Below, in pieces: positions 20,880 to 31,915 of a DNA stretch of 36,425 nucleotides (position 1 is the stretch's first letter; the number at the start of each line of letters is the position of its first letter). The notes beneath the pieces were generated by a model. It saw only the letters and a list, made by a program, of their open reading frames with translations. It was not told the origin of the DNA and searched no databases. The stretch comes from Acanthaster planci (Eukaryota > Echinodermata > Asteroidea > Valvatida > Acanthasteridae): the NCBI RefSeq assembly GCF_001949145.1, contig NW_019091380.1:1237271-1273695 (forward strand). Direction: 5' to 3'. The position numbers were made by a program, and so were the translations under genes.

Positions 20880-21038
20880 CACTGTATTACTCAGTGTTTG
20901 AAGGAGAGCTTGCCAAAAACTTCTCAAGTTTAATCGGGTGGGATTCGAACCAACGACCTCCTGCTTATGAGTGCAGGCTAGCGCAGACTTTGTGAATTTT
21001 GTTTTGCAAGCTCTCGTACAAACACTGAATATACAGTG
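20880..21038 (-). mobile_element. Short inverted-repeat element with a tRNA-like core, flanked by TTA
   Basis: Arms at 20880-20913 and 21006-21038 are near-identical inverted copies (CACTGTAT, CAGTGTTTG and GAGAGCTTGC shared), and the similarity extends weakly inward. TTA sits on both sides (20877-20879 and 21039-21041), the target duplication expected for PIF/Harbinger. The minus-strand core carries GGTTCGAATCC (20941-20951), an exact box B / T-arm. Before it lies a CCTGC...GCAGG anticodon-like stem whose loop contains CAT. The loop has eight bases, and no acceptor stem partner or D-arm with box A is convincing, so this is tRNA-derived rather than a working tRNA. Confidence 0.75.
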
Positions 21039-22100
21039 TTATAATCATACATCGGTGTTTGGGCAAAACCCGTTATCAAAAATTACCACCTCAACGACTC
21101 AAAGTACATCTTACAATAGTTTGTGGTGTAGGCCTACAATATTATTTGCATCGGGCTGGCATGTCTGAACCTAGACAGACCTTTGGGCACAAACAAGAAC
21201 ACAGCATTGAAGTTTACGACCGTTACTCAACGTTGGGATTCATATGGAGACATTTCTGAAGGGGCGGGTAAAACACTAAACACATTCCTTAAGGGCACGG
21301 CAGGAAGTAGCGCTGATGAAAAGGGGTCGACCAGCAACAGGATCACGCTCGACTCAAGCAAATCTGGGAAAAGGTGTGAGTAACGGCAGTTTCTGGCACG
21401 CGATTCCACGGCCTTGTAAAAAGCTCCATACCAGCGGGGTGAGAATTGGATTTTTTCGGCCTAAATTTTCAGATAGACATAGGTAAATCTTAAGGCCCTA
21501 AACCAAGAGACGAGAGATGCAAAACTCTGTCACAGCGTCCACCATTTACCTGGTGCATTTGAAGAATCAACCTACACGGCTGAAAGAATGCAACATGATC
21601 GAAACGTTGTAATTTTTTTTGTGCCGTGGTTGTCCCTGCTTCCTGTATCTACATAAACCAAAGTCGGAAATCGGATTTGGCTTTGCACTGAAAGAAACAA
21701 TTTCTGGATGAGGTTACATCTGTTCCCAGCGCGACATGACCGCTCAGAACGTACCCCTCACGATCACCACAACCTGTCATTTAGTCATCTCCCCCACTTG
21801 TCATCATTCGGATACAACCGCACGTGGCACCGACCTGAACTTTCTGTTTCCTGAAAGAAGCTGATGCTGGTGCGGAACACGGAAGACATCAATGAGCATG
21901 GTGGACAGTTGATCCGCGGGAGCGGTCACTTGTTACAACACATTCAACAGGGATACGGGGTTCATAGTTGTCATCAGTTTATGTCATGATCGCAAAGATG
22001 TGTCATGCTTCGAGGCACAACTACCGATATGTAGCGTCAACGGCAGAAAACATTTGTATAAACACTACTGAGATGAAATTCGGCAGAGTGCCATCGATAA

Positions 22101-22244
22101 CAGACCTGTAGCCTGGTGACATTACGCTTTTGTTTACATGTGCACTTGCCTCTGGCGCTGACGGTGGGACGCGATCCATCGACTCGAGGCCCCATAGCAA
22201 AGCGCAGGTGTAAACAAAGTGTGACGTCATTATGTTTCAGGTCC
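22101..22244. mobile_element. MITE-like inverted-repeat element
   Basis: The left arm (GACCTGTAGCCTGGTGACAT...TTTTGTTTACATG) and the reverse complement of the right arm (GACCTGAAACATAATGACGT...CTTTGTTTACACC) align over about 50 bases. The right arm contains a full TGACGTCA at 22222-22229. No ORF; ends not defined precisely. Confidence 0.6.
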
Positions 22245-25015
22245 ATTACTAACGTTATGGATTGTTCACAAACAGAAAGTCCTTTTGTTGGCACGAGTCG
22301 AGACGAACACTTGGGCCTTATACATATGGTTTTGTACGAATTTAACAACCAGAACTTCAAAGGGGAAGAGGGCAGCTCTTCACACCTTCCGGGTCAACTG
22401 GAGTCAGCACTTTCCGGAATGAAAAGCAACTTCGAACCCCAGGAATCAATTATATACAACAAGCCACAATCGCCCTGACGTGTAGCGTGAGTGGGAACGG
22501 GCTGTCACAAAATGCGGCCCGTTGATTCCAGATTACAACTAAGTGAATTCGGGTCAAAGGTCGATCTCACAAGAGTTGGGGGCACCGAGTTTCGGCTTCG
22601 GGAGGAGACACCAAGGCTGGAGATCTTCGTATTAAGTGTAAAACAGCTGTGGCAGATCACTGTTGGTGTTGCTACAGAGATACAGAGATACCAAATCTCA
22701 ACGGTTCGTTGAGTTACCGGAAAGTCCGGATACGAAAGTCCCCTGGAAGTAGAGATTGACGTCAAGATGCCCAAGAGATGTCTAACCATCTATCGTGCTG
22801 CATGGTGAAATGCCTTATACTCCACACAACTCATTTAGGATTTTGGAACTGGCTTGGTTTTGCCAATTGCATCTCACCATCAATATGCTCTTGGATGTTG
22901 ACAAGATGGCAGAATAAACATTTCAACAAGATCATGCCCGAATTGAAAGTATGCACACAGTCCTCTTTAAGCAAGAAAAAAAGTTAGAGAAAAGGTACAA
23001 GAAAGCTTACTTTTTAGTAGCAAAGGCATACGAAATTAATTTTACTTCTGTGAGAAATAACAATTCTGTCTTGACTCCCGGGGCTTAGATTAAAGCCAAC
23101 AAATGCCCATCCTTAGCTTCAGAGGATGGCACATAAAATCAACGAAAAGGAGTAGGACGTCACCGCATGGCTGTGGGATACCAAATTATTGCCGATAAAG
23201 GTAACTTCCTTTGTAACAGCTTACTGCTAACACCACTGAGTTAGCGTTTCCTTGAGATGTCAAAAAACGTGCATTTAGGGCATAGGGGCCACGCGACGCA
23301 TCACGCCAGTTGGACATTACATAGGTGGCCTACTCTATTTAATATTCAAGAGACAGCGTTTGATGAGGTGTCGCGAAACATGGCAGCGACGAGTTAATCA
23401 AAAGGTCCAGTGTATGACATCGTGTGAAAAATTAAATAACATAACATCGCTGAGCTGGCCTAGTGTAAAGGTGTGAGGATGACTGCAGATGATGAGGAGT
23501 CTGCAATACTTCCAAGAGCTGTGAAGCTTTAGAAGAAAGTACTGAGACCTCTTTGGCATACTAAGAGCGATCAAAATGGGAAAAGTACAGCGAACATGTA
23601 TTATTTGGCGGGCAAACAGCCAACCAGCTCCGCCGGCAGTTCTTGTTACACTCAAGATCTTTTGTGGTTTGGGAGAGGGAATTTCAGTGTGAGATAGCAA
23701 ACGTCAGACAGAGATAATCCTTTCAGATTCTTTTTGAATTGAGGATTGTAGGTGAGTGGGTTGACCCTGCCAAGTAAACAGTGACTTTAGGTCCACAGGA
23801 GAATGTGAAAAGAACATTTTGTGAAAAAAAGCACAGCTCAAAAGCCTGCGAGCCTACAACGCTGGTGTCTGGCGGATAATGGTGGACTTGGCTCGGCGGG
23901 CACAGGGTTGCCAATTTGAAACAGATGGATTGTGTTTGACCCACTTGGGTTGGGGTTAAGCGGGGAAACATTTCGGGGATGGTAAGGTGACACCCAAGAA
24001 TAGGCCTTCTGTCAACGGCTCCGGATCTGAAGGTGGCACACACCCCCCGCGCAGCAAGCTGTCACCGCTTGGACTCTTCTTGAACAGGCGGTGCACGAAG
24101 TTCTTGCGGCTGTTAACATTATGTTACTTTGGTCTTATTATTGGTCCCAATTTGAGGTCCCAAATTTCGAAACTGGGGCTGTTGTCGTTAGTCAAGACAT
24201 CGAGGAATACGAACACATGCATCCCCCATGATCTAGCCCGTTCAAAGCTCACGAAGGCTGTCCCTTCTCTCTAGAAACCGGCGCGCATCCAGCAGAACCG
24301 CCGAAATTTCACAGCGACCACCAATATCTTGCTTTTGTACACGTGCCTTCATCTACAAAATGCAGAACTTGCGATTCGAAAGTGGGCACTATGGTAAAAC
24401 TATAATTAGCCTCTTTCGGGAGGGGGAGGGTGATCCCGTTCTCGAACCTAGTAAATGTCAGCCAGTGCTTATCTCAAAATGGTTGAAGTTGCATCCATGA
24501 TCCATGTCCACGAAATCTCTTCCTCCATGATGTAAGTGCCCAACGCCTCCAGGAGCTCTGGTTCGGAAGTTGCCTTTCCCTGACGTGGAGACAGAAATAT
24601 CGGAACAGGAAGAGCAAGGTTATCGGGTCAATTTCTTTGCCCGGGTCTGTGCAACACACTTCATACCATTGGTCAAGCTTGTTCGCACTCTTTTCCCTGG
24701 CCACTCGTTACATGTATAATGTTTGAAATTGGCACACACCGAGCTGTTCACATGAAACAAGCATATTGGGGCTTAGCATGCGCCATCGTGTAGGCCAGTT
24801 CTTTTGTCCCCACGGGGAAACCACTTTTGTGTATATCCTTGCATTGGCCTGCAAGATGGCAGCCATGCAAACCCTCTATTGTTAGGGCCTGATTCGTTGG
24901 AAGGAAAGTGCCCACAGTCGTGTCTGCATCCGTATGTGCTATAAGCAAGCACAGAGAGTACATAGAATTGCACCTTGGTTGGTATTAAAATCGGTTTTGT
25001 CTTAGCAAAATTCAT

Positions 25016-25462
25016 CTATGCCGAGCAAACTTTCAGCTTATCATTCAGCCCAATGCCATGAGGGCGTAAAGCGGCAGCAAGGCCGCAGAGACCTTTCTTC
25101 AGGCCTGTCACTGTTGGGTCCCGGGGTGCAGCCATCAAAATGTGCTCCTCTGGATGGTGCTGCAGCCCTCCTCCCCCGCCCCCATATGTTCGACGCTGGA
25201 AACCGGGCGGCCTATCTTTCGCGTGAAACAGGTCCAGGGGCACTGTCGAGATAATGAGTCTGTCGGATCCGTTCACATTCGGAGGGTTGAATTCCGGGCA
25301 TTCGTTTGTGAGGTGGACAGTCCACACTCCGCAAACCACATTCACATTGTCACATGGCTCCGGTCGCGTGATGGAAGCTACGTGCATATGCGCAGTGGGC
25401 CGGCCGGCCAGGGGCAAGGCAGGCACCCACAGACCTGTCATCCCCTCTTGGTCTACACCCAC
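25016..25462 (-). CDS. Unassigned GC-rich reading frame (doubtful)
   Basis: An open frame of up to 148 codons lies on the same strand as the gene, inside its 12.6 kb intron. The sequence has four cysteines in EPCDNVNVVCGVWTVHLTNEC and the early part of the following frame, and later a G-rich run. An AG acceptor-like site (TTCAAAGTTCAG) precedes it and would give the same phase 1 as the real exons. Against coding: several other frames on both strands are also open because the segment is GC-rich, no domain is recognised, and inclusion would separate EGF1 from EGF2 and end the protein. It may be a chance ORF, an alternative terminal exon or a repeat remnant. Confidence 0.15.
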   Translation of the reverse strand: MGVDQEGMTGLWVPALPLAGRPTAHMHVASITRPEPCDNVNVVCGVWTVHLTNECPEFNPPNVNGSDRLIISTVPLDLFHAKDRPPGFQRRTYGGGGGGLQHHPEEHILMAAPRDPTVTGLKKGLCGLAAALRPHGIGLNDKLKVCSA

Positions 25463-26470
25463 CTCTGAACTTTGAAGAGGTTCAAAAATGAGCTTGACGT
25501 TGTTTCTGCTACCCTTTCAGGTCCCTTATGAAAGAAAACCGAGCTCCCTGGAAGAGCCCCTTGCAGTCAACTGGAACATAGTTTACTCCGCTGTAGGACT
25601 GATCCCAGACCGGCAATCAAGGAGGTCAGACAGGGACTGGCGCTCACGACCTTTAAAACTGACACATAGCAGGCACGCATACCATCCACTTAAACAGGAG
25701 GATGTGTCCAATTAGGCAATCTTATAAACGCCCAGTACCTGCAAGACACATTCATAAAAATTTCAAACCAATGATTGCGGCATACCAATTTCATAAGCGA
25801 GTCATCAAAGTGGCAAGTCAGGTATTTCTTGCCAGATCGCGTAGGCCTACTACCAAACAGACACAGAGAAATCGCAATACACTCAGAAGACATATTTTTA
25901 AAACCTTCCACGACACAATTCATGATGATTGTGTGCATGCACACAGTGTTGAATAACGTTTGCCGGTATGATTTTTAACGCCCACGCGACGGCTGCCGCA
26001 CACAACGCCCCAATTTGAAATAAGAAAACATATTTCGACTGCGAAACGCGTTTCTGAGCAGCCGAGGCTCTTCGGACCGACATGGATGGGAGGGAGTATT
26101 GTTTTAGCTGCTGGTAATTTTATTGAGCATGAAATTTGATTTTCAGAGCTTGACTTGAGAGCTGTTAAGGAAGAATGCCGGGTGTTCTTCCTCACACTGA
26201 CGAAGGTTGGGGGGAGTTGATGATGACGCTACGGGTGTTGTTGCTAAAAATTAGACTTAACACAGCTCTCTAGATTTGAAGATCAGTCATCGCCTTTACT
26301 GGTCGGCATTTATTACACTATAAGTATACGGTTTCCAGGGTTGGAAATGGCAAAAATAAGTAGTGGCCACAAAGTCCACTATTCCAATCTGATCAAAGAG
26401 GGCAGTTAACAGAAAGCAGTCTGCAAAGGATTCATTGTGGAAGACGTGCAAAAGTATTCATTAATACAAC

Positions 26471-26571
26471 AAGGCTGTGTTTAAATTAATTGGCTGCAGC
26501 TGAAAATCGCACACGACTCTCACAGACTCGTGTGTAATTTGAAGCCAGTCACGTGATTCAGACGCGACCTA
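26471..26571. mobile_element. Foldback element, same family as 14858-15017
   Basis: Left half AAGGCTGTGTTTAAATTAAT then GGCTGCAGCTGAAAATCGCACACGA; reverse complement of the right half AGGTCGCGTCTGAATCACGT then GACTGGCTTCAAATTACACACGA. The right half aligns base by base with the right half of the element at 14858-15017 (AGGCCGTGTCCGACTAAGGC, GGCTTGAAAATACACACG). A TCACGTGA palindrome lies at 26549-26556. Confidence 0.65.
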
Positions 26572-28187
26572 GGTGTTGTGCTTCGAAAACACGTAAATGT
26601 AGATATAATTTGGGAAATCGTGAGCCATTTCCAAACGCAAGTCGCTAACAGGAAATGGTAATGGTAGTGTTAAACAGGAAATAACAATCGTATTGGTCAA
26701 AATATTCTTCAATGGTGTAAAAAAGAACATGTCACAGTAGAGTGTTTCTAATAAAACGGCTCTTAAGCATAATTACAGTTTTAGCAAACTATGGAGACTA
26801 TGCTCCGACACGGTTAACGAGGAAGTCGGGTTATCCATAAATAAGATGGGAATTTTCATCGACGGGGAAAGAAAAGCCAAAGGTGAAGGTCGACTTTCGA
26901 CCTCACTGAAACTCGAACGTCAGAAAAAAGAAAAGAAAAACACGACCAACGATCGGAAAATAAGCAAAGCCTGACAATCTCTTTCAACTGCTAGGGCTGC
27001 GGTGCGGTCCGATCGGTATTTTGATGGGAGTGGTTTAAAGTTCACGTCTTTCACAGAATCAAATGAATGCCAGCTCTCTGGTCTGGTATCAACGGGCGTT
27101 AATTTTGGCAAGGAGGCGAGGGCGAGGATTGGGTTCAACGAACGGAGCGGGCTCGGGGTAATAAATGACGGCGGCCGCCAGTAAAACACGTGCGCGTGAA
27201 GTGGCTGCACACAATTCTGAGTTACGCGGTGACGAACAAATCTGATAAATGTGCATGTTCAGTTGTACACATGTACATCAATATCAATTCTACTATTATT
27301 GACATAATATGGAGAGTAAACGAGTAATGTTCTTTATTTATCGGGGCTGTGTGCGTAACTGTAAGTGGTCTCAAGTCTACCAAGAGTTCACTATGTGCGA
27401 ACAGAACCAACATTGGATCCTGGAAACACTCAGGTACAACTGAAGTGACATTAGCAAGCACTAAATTAAAACATTCCTCACAGATAAACACAGGGCTTTT
27501 GACTTGGAAGTGGCATAGACCTCAGGTCACACCACTTTGATAATGGTTGTGTATTCATTCCATGTAAGGGCCGACATTCGGACACGACAACTCAATATCG
27601 AGCATCATGTTTTCTTCGCGAGCTTGGGTGCGACGGTGCATGCATGGGGTGAATAAACCCCGTTTTCAACTCGTGGGTCACAGACACCATTCAGAGAAAA
27701 CATAAACCTGCCAGCACAGTCGTAAAACCATAACAGCACCTCAAACCTGGCTGCTGCTGATGATGATCGAAGCCAAGCAGGCGTGGCTCTAATAAACCAC
27801 GATGAACTTCGTCCTTGTCTAGTCTGGGCGATAAGGTAGCAGAGTCGTGTAGAGCAAAGCAGAAGAGAATCATTACTGAAGGAATAATGCACACTTATTC
27901 ATACTTGGCATTTTGCCTTAAGTTAAAACCTCTGAAGTAAAATGGCCCATAATATTGGGCCTAGCGTACGTGTAGGAAGCGGCAACAGTTAGCAGTAGCA
28001 GCAACGGGAACTCCATCTAGATAAGTAATAACTATCTGACTATTACCAGAACACAAAATGATTAGCATAATACAGACGCGCATGCGCGGTTGTCTCTTTA
28101 ATATGAGTCTACGTGTGTACTTGTGTAGAAGATAAAATCTCAAGTTGGGTCCAACAACAAGAGTGTCTATCGCTCATCGGCAGAGCT

Positions 28188-28204
28188 CCTCTCTCTCTCT
28201 CTCT
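28188..28204. repeat. (TC)n microsatellite
   Basis: Uninterrupted CT/TC dinucleotide run of about 17 bases. Confidence 0.8.
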
Positions 28205-29641
28205 GCGTATCGCTGCAGTGACCGGATAATCCCGTTTTCCCACACTTCTATGTATATATTGTATAAAGCCACCATGACTGGCCCATCGACGCCAACAGAT
28301 ACAATCTCTAATTAATCTGTTCGTGTCAGAAGCGCTTTTGGGCTGACGTGTCAGCATGTCCGTATAGACGTCATTCCCATCAGATGGAAGGAGGCTGTGT
28401 GCTTCTGTTTCATGAGGTAATCAAATTCCGCACAGGCAAAAACTAGACGTGTTAAATTTTTGTTCCCTTGCTCTTTTTGAGGAAGTCGTTTGCACTCATT
28501 TCCACCGAATGCCTCTCGTGACGAGAATGGCGCATTAACAGAGTAAAAAAAATTCCGATCTGTGGCGCGGGTGAGCCACAAAATACACGACTTGAATACG
28601 GGCTGAGATTTTTAAAAAATGCGAATATTAAGGACTGTGGGAAAATGTATCGAAGAGCGAAAAAGAAAAGTTTTTTGCATTCTTTCAGGTAAAACATGGC
28701 ACAAAAAGAGACCTGGTTTCTGTTCAGTATAGTGTTCCAAACCGGTAAGGTAATTATGTTCACAAGAACGATTTGGGGGGAAGTTTCTTTTTTCAAATTT
28801 TGTAACATGAAACAGTAGTCTTTTCAGCCTAATTCAATTAAAAAAGACAATGTTTCTCTCAATCAGGTTTATGTTCGCAAAGGCCAAAACACTGAACATT
28901 CGGGTTTCATTACAGCGGGCCAAAAGTCCGAAGGTATTCTTGGCAAGTAGAGCACGTTCCACTCGTTCCACCGGCTTGACTTCCCATGTGGTACAAATTT
29001 TCATGGGAGATAGATGGGAGACAGATTATATGGTACGAAAGACTGCATAGTCTTGATTCAAGCTATGGAGTATTCAAATGGAAAAGAACATTCAAACGAA
29101 AGACATCTTGCAGCCAACAAAACAAAACAAATATATCTCAGTTTGAAAAAAAAAGGTCCAGCAACAGTCCGCTTCGAAGCCGAACAACTTCGAAAGGCAC
29201 AGAACACAAAATCAACATTTCTTACATTACAGTCGTGGATCAATAGAATGTATGGATCTTGATAACAGTCCCAAGACGCAGCTTTTCTCCTGTTTTTTTT
29301 CGGTGGGGAGGGGGGGGCTAGAGCCACATGTCACACAGCACCACATAGTGGCCAATTTAAGTAAAGTGAGAGGATTCCCTGGGACAAATTTGTTGAGGGA
29401 AAATCAACCTGATCACACAGGGATAGCCGAAACCTTGTAAAAATTTCCATTTCCAAACCGGAGGTTACAGTGGAACTACATACAATCTGTAACGACTGCC
29501 CGTGTCGCTACACTGGCTTAAACAAGGACCGAATGTCGAGTGTCATGGTGTCCTGGACCATGTTCCACCGCAATGGAGTAGCCTGAGATCTGAGACACTG
29601 TTTCTAATATATCAAACACTTGTAGCTAACTTTCAACTTAC

Positions 29642-29734
29642 CCCGTTCGCAGGTTGTCCCAGTGAAGCCACGGTCACATTTGCATCGGTTGGGTCCGACA
29701 CATGTTCCGTGTACGCACTTGTCTTGGCAAACCG
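29642..29734 (-). CDS. Exon: EGF1, WIF/tenascin-like EGF module without calcium site
   Basis: The 93 bp exon follows a polypyrimidine tract and the acceptor CTGCAG, and ends at the donor GTAAGT. It encodes one six-cysteine EGF with Cys spacing 3-4-5-1-8 and the motifs VCQDKCVHGTC and GPNRCKCDRGFTGTTC. This is the pattern of nephronectin EGF1, where a GPNKCKC-like stretch is followed directly by a DLNEC calcium-binding EGF. The same adjacency arises here when this exon is joined to the next one. There is no D/N-x-D/N-E before the first cysteine, so calcium binding is not expected. In nephronectin a short cysteine-rich leader precedes this module. I searched the minus strand between here and the right edge for a CCxGW-like exon and a signal peptide and found none, so the 5' end is probably beyond position 36425. 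Confidence 0.9.
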
Positions 29735-31744
29735 CTGCAGGAAAAAAAAAAGAAAACTTTTTACGTTTTTTAACTTAAACGAAAACGGAAAACAGCTAGT
29801 GGCTTCTCTCGGCCATCGTACGACCGAACAATATTTCACCTTTTTCTACGAAGATTTCTTTCCGGCCTTTTTTCCACTTCGAACATAAACTTCACCTGTC
29901 CTCAGGAAAATTGAGTCTTGCGAAATAATTATTGAGGCCCGTCATTAAAAGAAAAATTTGACAAAATGTAAATAATTATTTAGATATGTAAATAAGAGAC
30001 TGATAATAAATTTCGAATTTCAGATTAGAAGGTAAAGCGATTAAATTTCAGTGTCATATTATACTTAACAGTTGGGATGCAATAAATGTCAGATTCAGGA
30101 CGTCGTTCTCATTTGCTTTCATGCGAAGGTTAAAGAAATTGGTTTGGACTGTCCTCAATTTTGATGACAGTCACGCGTGGCATTGATGCTTCACCAACAC
30201 TAGTTCAACAAGACCCCAGTCTTTCGCTACAAGTGCGTCTAATCACTGTTGTCATGTCCACGAAGGTGCTGCAGAACTGCTTTGTGCAATCATGTTGTTC
30301 CCGTCGTTCAGCGGCAAGAAAACAGAAACTTGGGAAAAAACAATCGATTTTTTTTCCCCGTCTGGATAATTTTGTATGCCTTCGTCAAGGGCATGAACGT
30401 GCGGCCTTGTCATACCCTGCCGGCTATTCCACGATTTCGTGCCGAGTCCGACAACCTTGCCATGGGTAGCTCCACGTCGTGCCGAACTTAGAAATGCCAC
30501 ATCCATTTCGTAACGATCTGACATCCTGTTCGCTTTTGTCTTATTGTCTTCTGGTTTCCGTTACTGAAGAAGTATTTTGTATCAGAGTCTTTTGTAAGGT
30601 CAGCAATTAAGCGAGTGCTAACGTCGTTTCAATCCAAGTCCAGAACAACAACTCAAAGTAACTTGGTTTTGCCTTCCAGTGGATATAATCACAGTGTTCT
30701 GTTTGTTCAAATTTTCACCGACAGTTGATACAAGAAGGCAGGTATACCAATCTCAGAATATGACTTTGCATTGTGTGGTTGCTTCAGTCATGAGGCCAGG
30801 GATGGGATTGCGGATTGAGAAGACGGACCACGTTCTGTCCGTCAGGATGTGCTATAATTTTTTTTTATACTTAAGGTTTGCGGATACAACATACAGGTAA
30901 ATTGAGATGAGCGACAAGTGCGCTATGACTGATGTTTATTAGAGTAAAAAGGCTTACTCGTGGCTTGTAAACGTAATGATAACGTAGTTCGCAGATAAGT
31001 GACACTACTGACGGTGTACTTGAAAATCACGGGGCATAGGCCTCAAAACGATCGTGCGTGCATTAAGTTAGAACGTCATTTTCGAATAGGGAAAACTAAG
31101 GTGCAATATGTTGGTTTTCATTTAATTTGTTCATTTTTTTTTATTTGCACGTCACAAACATAACACCAGAACTGATCAACGTGAGGTTAAAAATCACGGG
31201 CCGCTTTGTTGTCAGTAACGCAATGACGTAACGCCTGTAGCTAGTTTCGGTCTACATCCGGCACTCGAAACTGTGTTTACTCAAAATACCGGTTTATCTA
31301 ATTGGAGACACCGGCAAAAAATACCAGGTGCCCTAAGCAACAAATGTACCGGTACAGGCTTTTTCTTGACGGTTTTCAATTAACTCGTCCATGCAGTGTG
31401 CGTACAGCTGCGAGACTAAATCTCCTTTGTTATGTCTGACAAATATAAACGAGTCATTTCCGAAGTCGCTTCATTCAACTTGTCACAGCAACATTAACAC
31501 AGAAATATCGACGGGGTTTTAATGCCTGGAAAATAATTGTGAGAAAAACTGGGATTTTTTCACAACACCATTACCGACTAACTCCTCTTATTTCTGGTCT
31601 AAATTCGCAAGTGTCGTTTAAGCAAGTTGAAGGACGCCTACAATCTAACTCGGCAGGCCTAATTTACACTGGAAAAGTCATATTTAACGTTATGCCATAG
31701 TGCATACATAATGAGGGTGCAAAACACTAATAAATGATTTCAGC

Positions 31745-31915
31745 AACCAGAAATAGAAACCAGAGGCACAAAACTCGCGGACAGGTGGTACGCGCGCGTT
31801 ATATGCCTCTTCGACCAATAGGGTGTCGCGATTTGCCCGAAAGCACGCGCGCGTCAAGCTGAAGAATGTGCGTGTGAGTGCGGTACCACCATAGTTATAG
31901 CGTCCAATCAGATTG
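31745..31915. repeat. CpG-rich dispersed repeat, copy 2
   Basis: Second copy of the 12173-12323 repeat, same orientation, about 19.6 kb away. The core at 31844-31884 differs by two of 41 bases from 12251-12291. Sequence to the right of it (to about 32045, including TGACGTCA at 32015-32022) may belong to the same insertion. Confidence 0.7.

Larger units (their letters stand above)
17027..29641 (-). other. Intron between EGF1 and EGF2 (about 12.6 kb)
   Basis: Largest intron. It holds a perfect hairpin at 17276-17310, a tRNA-like inverted-repeat element at 20880-21038, foldback elements at 22101-22244 and 26471-26571, a (TC)n tract near 28188-28204, and a GC-rich reading frame at 25016-25462. 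EGF1 and EGF2 are directly adjacent in nephronectin, so no extra exon is required here. Other stretches (17.3-20.8, 22.3-25.0, 26.6-29.6 kb) show nothing I can name. Confidence 0.7.
136..29734 (-). other. Spliced gene (partial, 8 exons): nephronectin/EGFL6-like EGF array joined to a thrombospondin-type EGF and a FAM171-like domain
   Basis: Eight minus-strand exons (29734-29642, 17026-16910, 14688-14572, 6787-6653, 5838-5716, 5180-5016, 2973-2728, 267-136) all have AG acceptors and GT donors. All begin with two bases that complete a codon and end with one base, so all are phase 1-1 and join in one frame for 1128 bases (376 codons). The first five modules follow the order and residue pattern of the EGF array of vertebrate nephronectin and EGFL6, which are secreted integrin-binding matrix proteins. 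After EGF5 the protein departs from that family: a thrombospondin/COMP-type EGF and then a beta-rich carboxypeptidase-regulatory-like region. No RGD motif and no MAM domain are visible. Signal peptide, promoter, stop codon and poly(A) site were not found, so both ends are incomplete. Exon borders come from splice consensus and frame only; no transcript evidence was available. Confidence 0.85.

Noticed and set aside
20933-20990. Possible tRNA-Met gene on the minus strand
   Set aside because: Box B and an anticodon-like stem are present, but the anticodon loop has eight bases, the T stem has a mismatch, and no acceptor-stem partner or D arm was found. It is the core of an inverted-repeat element.
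22116-22478. 120-codon plus-strand ORF
   Set aside because: Starts within a MITE-like inverted repeat, has no recognisable domain and no codon bias; considered chance.
25488-25715. Plus-strand exon candidate after a good CTTTCAG acceptor at about 25520
   Set aside because: The acceptor looks good but no partner exon, domain or plus-strand gene was found nearby.
28452-28808. 118-codon minus-strand ORF with hydrophobic residues
   Set aside because: Phe/Leu/Lys-rich pattern expected from A/T homopolymers; no start context, domain or splice support.
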